Below the pieces are notes generated by a model, which worked only from the letters and a program-made list of their open reading frames with translations, did not search any database and was not told the origin of the DNA. Below, piece after piece: positions 58,265 to 64,000 of a stretch of 64,000 nucleotides of DNA. This DNA comes from Aquanectria penicillioides. Lineage: Eukaryota > Ascomycota > Sordariomycetes > Hypocreales > Nectriaceae. Where the stretch lies: the NCBI GenBank assembly GCA_003415625.1, contig PYIU01000008.1:2790001-2854000 (forward strand). The letters are read 5' to 3'. Numbering within the stretch: the stretch's first letter is position 1; every line of letters starts with the position of its first letter. The position numbers were made by a program, and so were the translations under genes.

Positions 58265-59313
58265 GGAAACGGAAAGTTGTATCAAGGCTATAGCTTTTTC
58301 TGGATTTGTCGAATCGAGTTAGCAAAGGTTGAGTCATCCAAATTAATCAACTTGAGGGGACGGGCGGCGTTTAATTTGACAATACTTTTCCATCCATCGC
58401 GCAGGACTTAGAGCTGTCGCCGGTATCACTTGAACGGTTACTGATCTGGGGTGAAGCAGCGTATGCAATGCTGGGCGCTATTAAACAACGCTCGCGTCAA
58501 CGAATAGTTCCATTGCATCAGTTTTGGCGGCAAGTTCTAATAGACTCCATAGTCTAGTTTTTAATCCTCACGGTGCAGCTCCTTGCTTGAGAAATTTGAC
58601 CATCTTAGGATAACCGAAAATTGCCGCCGCAACGAGTGGTGTGCATCCTGTGTGCTTCTATACTGCAGTACAAGCTTAGGTTGTATAACAGTAAAACCTT
58701 GTCGAGCTGATATTCCCTACTCAGGCTACACACAATTGCATCTATCCTCAAGTTGCGATTATATCCAGGTTAGCGCTATGGTGTCTGATGGTTGAACAAT
58801 GTTAAGGCAGTTATTATATGTAGTCTAATTTGACGACGTCAAGCTCTGAGTATCTACGTCCTAGAGGGTATTACATATTTTGACTAGCTTCAGAAAAGAG
58901 AGTGGTATGGTGCCAGATCTTGCAACTACCTGATTTGACCGTGGCCCTTTATGTGTCATGAGAATGTAGTTCTGTGGAGGTAGTTGGGATAGCTAAGTTG
59001 AGAGCAAGTGGTCGGCCTGTCACGAGACTTGGTTTGTGTGTGTTTCCACATGTGATTCGTCACTTAATGTACTAGAAGGGGCACACAAGTCATCCGGGAA
59101 CAGATGGCCTTCTATCGTTTTGGCTAACTCGCAATTTCTAAGAATGATATTCTCGCTAGCCTGAATTATGTGACTGCCTTGAAACCTTGCTACTTTGGTA
59201 TGCTTATTTACCGGTTGGCTTTTGGCAGTACATGGTCACCCTATCATAGATTTAGTCAAGTGTCATTGAAGAGCCTGGATAGTTGGTGGCGGCATTAGGA
59301 TCAGAGGGAATGC
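58265..59313. other. Intergenic region with ankyrin remnant
   Basis: The 1.05-kb spacer between two 3' ends contains a 30-codon ankyrin-like fragment on the minus strand (listed separately). Otherwise no gene or repeat was recognised. Confidence 0.55.
58568..58657 (-). pseudogene. Orphan ankyrin-repeat remnant
   Basis: The minus strand reads KHTGCTPLVAAAIFGYPKMV then KFLKQGAAP followed by a stop. G-x-T-P-L-x-x-A-A-x-x-G and V-K-F-L-x-x-G-A are the ankyrin consensus. A stop lies directly upstream, and I found no adjoining exon, so it looks like the last piece of a lost ankyrin gene or an unspliced 3' exon. An intron-like TATAG precedes it. Confidence 0.55.
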
Positions 59314-60414
59314 TTACAGAGGCCAGTGTGCGTGGATGCTCGTATTTCTCAGATCGCGGCGAACGCTTGCTAACAACACATTAAGTTCCTCCATGCTCCA
59401 GCCCAGAACACGTGTGAAGAGGGCATTGCTCAAGCCCTCGAGACCGGGTTCAATATTTTCGAGTGCCCACATGCCTAGAAAATACAAGATAAAGGTTAGC
59501 ACCAAATTGATACCTAACGGAGAGGGAAACGGACCAATTTCCTTGAGTCTGGGATCTTTGGGCCATCGGTTTGTGGGCCATTTGTAGAGGAAGCGATCGA
59601 CATTGACGAAGCCCGCTTCCTCAGCCCACTTGGTGTAGTTGTTTGGAGTCTCGAACGGACGGTTGATTTTGTTAGAAGCGTCTACATAAAGGGCCATGAA
59701 GCGCTCCAACTCAGTGCCGTCCATTGTGCCATCGTCTGAGGTTACGGGCAAGATGTCGGTGATTTCGAGCCATCCGCCGGGGTTGAGGTTCTCGAAGGCC
59801 TGTTCCATCATCTTTTGAAAGTCGATACTGCAAGTCATGTGACGGCTGTAAATGAGATCGAACTTGTGGCTAAAGGTCCATGGCTCCTCAATATCGTCAA
59901 CCTGGAATACCAGATTGGGTGGCACGAAAGGGCTCTGGATCGGGCTTAGGTCGATACCAATAACCTGGCACTCTGGGTGCTCGTCTGCAAAGTCCAAGGC
60001 CCATATGCCAGTGCCGGTACCGATATCGAGGGCATGGTTGAGTGGGTGGCCATCACGGCCGGCCGGGCACAGATGCAGGCTGTTGTTGTGTGTGAGCAGG
60101 GTAAGATGGTGCTGTAGGTCGAGGCGTTCTTGTTCGCGTGGGTCATTGGGTAGTACATATTTCCCATCCTTGTAGGCGTGGTATGTGCGGCCGTTTTCCT
60201 CACGAAACCTGAGGATACTACTATTGATTGATGCAGTTGAGCTTTGAGAATCGGAACCAAGAGCTGAGTCGGCGTCTTCGGCGTTGTCGGCAGGATCATC
60301 ATCGGCGGCGATAATTCCGATCCCCCGTCCACCTGTCACTCGGGTCGGGGATGGAGTAGACTCGGGATCAGGCCTAGCAGGAGGCGAACTGGCAGGCCGG
60401 GTGGTGTCGCCCAT
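59314..60414 (-). CDS. LaeA-like SAM-dependent methyltransferase
   Basis: Exons are 60414-59535 and 59474-59314 (1041 nt, 346 residues). The N-terminal 70 residues are Ser/Pro/Asp-rich and disordered. The core reads NGRTYHAYKDGKYVLPND, SAM motif ALDIGTGTGIWALDFADEHP, then GIDLSPIQ, then FDLIYSRHMTCSI and NPGGWLEITD. This is the pattern of the LaeA/TAM-type family common near fungal metabolic genes. The 60-bp intron (59475-59534) has GTCCGT, a CTAAC branch and TTCTAG. It is a multiple of three without a stop, so it could be overlooked and read through as 20 extra residues. LaeA itself is a global regulator; most relatives have unknown substrates. It is convergent with the F-box-like gene. Confidence 0.85.
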   Translation of the reverse strand: MGDTTRPASSPPARPDPESTPSPTRVTGGRGIGIIAADDDPADNAEDADSALGSDSQSSTASINSSILRFREENGRTYHAYKDGKYVLPNDPREQERLDLQHHLTLLTHNNSLHLCPAGRDGHPLNHALDIGTGTGIWALDFADEHPECQVIGIDLSPIQSPFVPPNLVFQVDDIEEPWTFSHKFDLIYSRHMTCSIDFQKMMEQAFENLNPGGWLEITDILPVTSDDGTMDGTELERFMALYVDASNKINRPFETPNNYTKWAEEAGFVNVDRFLYKWPTNRWPKDPRLKEIGPFPSPLGINLVLTFILYFLGMWALENIEPGLEGLSNALFTRVLGWSMEELNVLLASVRRDLRNTSIHAHWPL

Positions 60415-61284
60415 GTCGTATGTGTGGTGGACCAGTTATCTCTCTTCTTCTCCGCTTGGCCTTGGGGGCAGCAGCAACGGTACAGAGCAACAGCAACACT
60501 GATAACTCGAAAAAAGGGGATTGAAAAGAAGTGAGATGAATGAAAGCTCTGACGATTACAGCACATTAATAGTGAGCAGCTAGCCGCAGAACGCGCAGAA
60601 CCCGCGGGGCTCCTGGTCGGCCAGGTCGTAAATGCACTAACAGCAGCAGCTCGCATGACCACCTGCGTAACTTGCCAGGGAACCCGACAGCCATCATACG
60701 AATAGGCTTCCACTTGATCCTGGACTGGGGGGGCGGCCTGTGGTAAGGGGGTGCTGTGGTGGCGCATTCGATCCCCGCTGATGATTCTTGTTTCAATGGT
60801 TGGGAATCACCATGATGCTTGATAGGAAACTATTGCGCACCAATGGAACACGCATCCAGGGACGGGGACGTGGGTGGGTGGGGACGGTTCTACTGATCCG
60901 CGGGCCGGGTGCATGGGCGACGCGGGAAGAGGGAACTACAGTCAATTGGCGGGTTAGATACATAGCCACAAGGAGCGTTCTGTCTGAACGATCGGGGTTG
61001 TAGAAGCCCGACGGGCTGGTTCGGAGAACGGACTCGGGTCCCGCTCACGAGTCCGTGCATACGGCACACACCATGCGTTGGCGCACCATGTGTTGACAGG
61101 GTGTCTCATTGCTTACCATTGCGTAGTTGGTGTCTTATGGTCCGAGCAATGACATGGAACCTGATCATGCTCCCGGTAATCGCCAATCAAGCTCCAGGCG
61201 GTGAAGGGTTTGAGCCACGCCTTCAAGGCTCGACGGTACATAGTAGTAAGCGATAATAATTTCCAAAATACTCGCATTGCATAA
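60415..61284. promoter_or_regulatory. Promoter region of the LaeA-like gene
   Basis: This 870-bp spacer between two minus-strand genes is GC-rich near 60580-61080. No coding signal was recognised; the short plus-strand frame at 60788-61003 has no features. Confidence 0.45.
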
Positions 61285-62815
61285 TTATTCCGCCTTCCAG
61301 TGATGCTTTGCAGCTGGGTGGTCCGCTGGAGGCCTGGCCAAACCCTTTTGTCCGTACAAGTTTTCTCTGTACGTGCCACCTTCGACAACGTAATCATCCC
61401 AGAACAAACCTCGATTTCTCAGAACGGGTAGTAGCTCAGAGATGACCTCCTCAAATGAATGCGGCATAAGTGCGTAAGCTAGGTTGAAGCCATCGACGTC
61501 CGCCTCCGCTACCCATCTCTCCATCTCATCGGCGATGTGCTCGGGAGCACCAACCACGGTCGCTCCCAGACCGCCGACCTTGATGTGATTGGCAACAGTG
61601 TGCTTGGTCCATTTTGGAACTCCGGGCAAAGACTTGGACCAAGCTTCGACAGCAGAACGGATGGCATTGGACTCTACGTACCGAAGCTCTTCATCATCAC
61701 CGTACTGAGCCAGATCGATTCCAGTCCAACCTCCAAACAGGGCCAATGCACCATCTTCGGATCCATAGCTCACGTATTCTTCATACTTGGCTTGGGCCTC
61801 TTCCTGAGATTTCCCGATAATCGGGCAGAGCATGGCAAGGAACTTGATCGAGCTGGGATCTCGGCCGAATTGCTCCTTCGCTAAGGCGCGAACCTCGGCA
61901 ACGTTCTTTGCAATCACTGCAGGGCTGTGGCCGGCAACGAAAATCGCCTCGGCGTGCTTTGCCGCAAAATTCTTGCCAGCTCTGGAAGTACCAGCTTGTA
62001 GGATGACTGGAGTGCGCTGTGGCGATGGCTGGCAGATGTGGGGACCAGGCACTGTGTAATACTTTCCGGTGTGGTTGATCAATCGGACGAGGGCTGGGTC
62101 AGTGTAGACGCCCTTCTCGCGGTCCAATTTCACTGCATCATCTCTCCAAGACGATTGCCTGGATAAGGTTAGACTAAATATATACAAAATTTGCACTGCT
62201 ACTCACCATAGTTTGTAAGTGACATCAACGTATTCCTCAGCAATGGCGTATCTCTCATCGTGGCTGGGCTGCTCAGTGTGGCCTAGGTTTCTTGCAGCCG
62301 AGTCAAGGTAGCCAGTAACAATGTTCCAGCCGACTCTTCCGCCAGTGAGGTGATCTATCGTACTGAGACGCCGAGCAAGATGGTAAGGCTGTTCATAAGT
62401 GGTTGCAACCGTGACACCGAAGCCAATGTTTTTTGTCGCCGCGGCCATGGGCGTGACAATTGCAAGCGGCTCATTGACGGGCCATTGCGCACCAGAAATG
62501 ATGGCCGGGTCCGGATTTTTAGGGCCCTTGTAAACATCATATGAACCCTAGATATATTAGACCTAACTTAATGTCAATGCTTGTATTTGTGCTTACAAGA
62601 ACATCAGCAATGAAAATGCCGTGGAATTTGCCCTTTTCAAGCAGTTGTGCAAGCTTCACCCAGTGTGAAATGTTGTTGAAATCCCATGAACGATCCTGGG
62701 GATGTCTCCATAGACCTGGTGACTGATGACCACTGCAGGATTCCACAAAGGCATTGATAATGAGTTGCTTCTTGGGCTTTTCCGAGCTCGATGCTGTTCG
62801 TGTGGTGGCCGTCAT
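61285..62815 (-). CDS. NtaA/SnaA/DszA-family FMN-dependent monooxygenase
   Basis: Exons are 62815-62597, 62547-62207 and 62158-61285 (1434 nt, 477 residues, in frame). It reads KKQLIINAFVESCSGHQSPG, then GKFHGIFIADVLGSYDVY, then GFGVTVATTYEQPYHLAR, then LTGGRVGWNIVTGYLDSAAR, then QRTPVILQAGTSRAGKNFAA, diagnostic of the bacterial-luciferase-like NtaA/SnaA/DszA subfamily. These enzymes use reduced FMN from a partner reductase and O2 to oxidise substrates such as nitrilotriacetate, sulfonates, dibenzothiophene sulfone or alkyl groups. The fungal copies are usually single genes linked to sulfur or nitrogen scavenging; the substrate here is unknown. Length and order are complete. Confidence 0.92.
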
Positions 62816-63950
62816 GTTTGTTAGCGCTTGGCGTGAATGAGAGATCCGCCTGAGCGAGGAATGTGGGAGCTTAAGTCAGCCGGGTGCCGAAACCATGGGA
62901 CTTTCAATATACCCATTGGGGTCGAATGCGGATGTTTGATTAGCTCGATTTCAGGTGAAGTACAAAATTGCGTGATTGCTCGTTCCCTGATGCAACACGT
63001 ATTTGATTGCGGTTGCATAATCCAACTATCTAGATCGCGTGCTTGACAGTGGGTCGTTTCCCCGCGTTCTCAGGTTTGTCGTCACATCGCCCGCCATTGC
63101 ATTGGTCGTCTAGACCCAAGAGTCATTTACGGCTTCATGTGAGAAGAGTGGTCGAAATTTGCATTGTTTGATAAAAAGATGGACCTGAAACTGGAGAAGT
63201 GGAAATGAACTCAATCGGAGAAATGGAGCATTCAACAGACAATGGTGAGATGTCTATTTCGATGAGACACGCGATTAGAAATACGGCTATGCATGCCAAT
63301 TGAGTTGAGCATAATAAGACCTCAACAACGTATCTATATGAGGAACTTGCTCAATCATGAACAGTGGCCTACTATGGTATACCGGTACTTCTTGTGTAGA
63401 TCTTCCCAAACCGGTGGTCCGCGTCACAATTGCCGAACAATGCCGAGCTCGCTCACCATCATGGAGCAAAAAGGCGTGACCACACATATGGACCTTCCAA
63501 AACCAATCAGCACTGCCATCTACAGATAAGACGTGGTGGGCAACTGTGACACAAGCACATTGAATCACGTCTCATATTTAGTGTTGGTTCTATCTAAGCC
63601 CCGTTGCTGTGACACCATCAGCTGAACAAGCTCGTCATGAACGTGCAGGGTGATTGCATCCATTGTACCGCTTCACCGAAGCCGCGCAGCATCACCAAGA
63701 CCGTGCAGACGGACCCTGTGCCATGGCATCCAATAACGATATACCAACCCAGAGAAACGCAATGGCCTCTGAAAGGTGCATTGGCCTGGTTCCTCCTATA
63801 AAGACGATACAACCACCACACCACATACGGACTTCTTCAGAACGCACCATAACACTGTACCCATAATAGATTCATCTTCTACTGGCTGACGAGCTATTTG
63901 AAGAGGTATCTAAGCCTGTTTAACTTCTTCAACGGCCATCGAGGTTTAGA
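62816..63950. promoter_or_regulatory. Divergent intergenic region at the right end
   Basis: This 1.13-kb spacer holds the monooxygenase promoter and probably that of a gene starting at 63951. TATAAAG occurs at 63797-63803. No coding signal was recognised. Confidence 0.45.
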
Positions 63951-64000
63951 ATGTCAAACGAGATATTTACCAGCTCTGACCCTGCGGTCTACAAGGAGTA
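63951..64000 (+). CDS. Possible gene start cut by the window edge
   Basis: ATG at 63951 opens a frame reading MSNEIFTSSDPAVYKEY to the window end, with a TATAAAG about 150 bp upstream. Only 16 codons are visible, so no family can be named. It would be divergent from the flavin monooxygenase. Confidence 0.35.
   Translation, partial: MSNEIFTSSDPAVYKE

Overview
The window is nuclear DNA of a filamentous ascomycete (Pezizomycotina, probably Sordariomycetes; class inferred from gene style only). The signs are short 40-98 bp introns with CTAAC/CTGAC branch sites, several Zn2Cys6 regulators, fungus-specific families (DUF7708, DUF7025-type AAA ATPases, LaeA-like methyltransferases, TRI12-like MFS), and a sharply bounded AT-rich block of mutated transposon DNA.

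Positions 1-8950 are an AT-rich, stop-riddled block with the hallmarks of RIP (repeat-induced point mutation). At its left end a Ty3/Gypsy pol can still be read (RT end, RNase H, integrase, C-terminal tail). Further right are a mutated copy of a dispersed repeat whose far less mutated inverted copy lies at about 25.14-25.62 kb, and an exact-period tandem array of fourteen 21-bp units. From about 8950 on the DNA has normal coding composition, with 22 gene models plus a possible gene start at the right edge. I built 60 introns by hand; for each spliced model but one the exon lengths sum to a multiple of three.

Left gene block (9.2-24.6 kb): a Zn2Cys6 factor, a frameshifted ferredoxin-reductase-like oxidoreductase, an MFS sugar porter with a CGG-rich and CreA-like upstream region, a divergent pair (DUF7708 protein and AAA ATPase), a second Zn2Cys6 factor, and an NTF2/SnoaL-like protein.

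Middle (26-46.6 kb): a PD-(D/E)XK-type protein with a SUMO-interaction-like motif, a four-helix membrane protein, then an S15/CocE-type hydrolase, a TRI12-like transporter and a SAM methyltransferase in one orientation (a plausible small metabolic group), then a protein kinase, an Hsp70-like ATPase with a one-base frame break, and a zinc-cluster/ankyrin fusion. DUF7708, AAA, Hsp70-like, kinase, nuclease-like and ankyrin genes are families that expand in fungal accessory genomes and recall STAND/NLR signalling; that functional link is inference.

Right (48.7-64 kb): a second SnoaL-like protein, an FAD-dependent oxidoreductase divergent from a third Zn2Cys6 factor (a likely regulator-target pair), a siderophore-esterase-like hydrolase, an F-box-like protein, an orphan ankyrin remnant, a LaeA-like methyltransferase, an NtaA/DszA-type flavin monooxygenase, and a candidate gene start cut by the window edge. 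I found no tRNA, rRNA or CRISPR.
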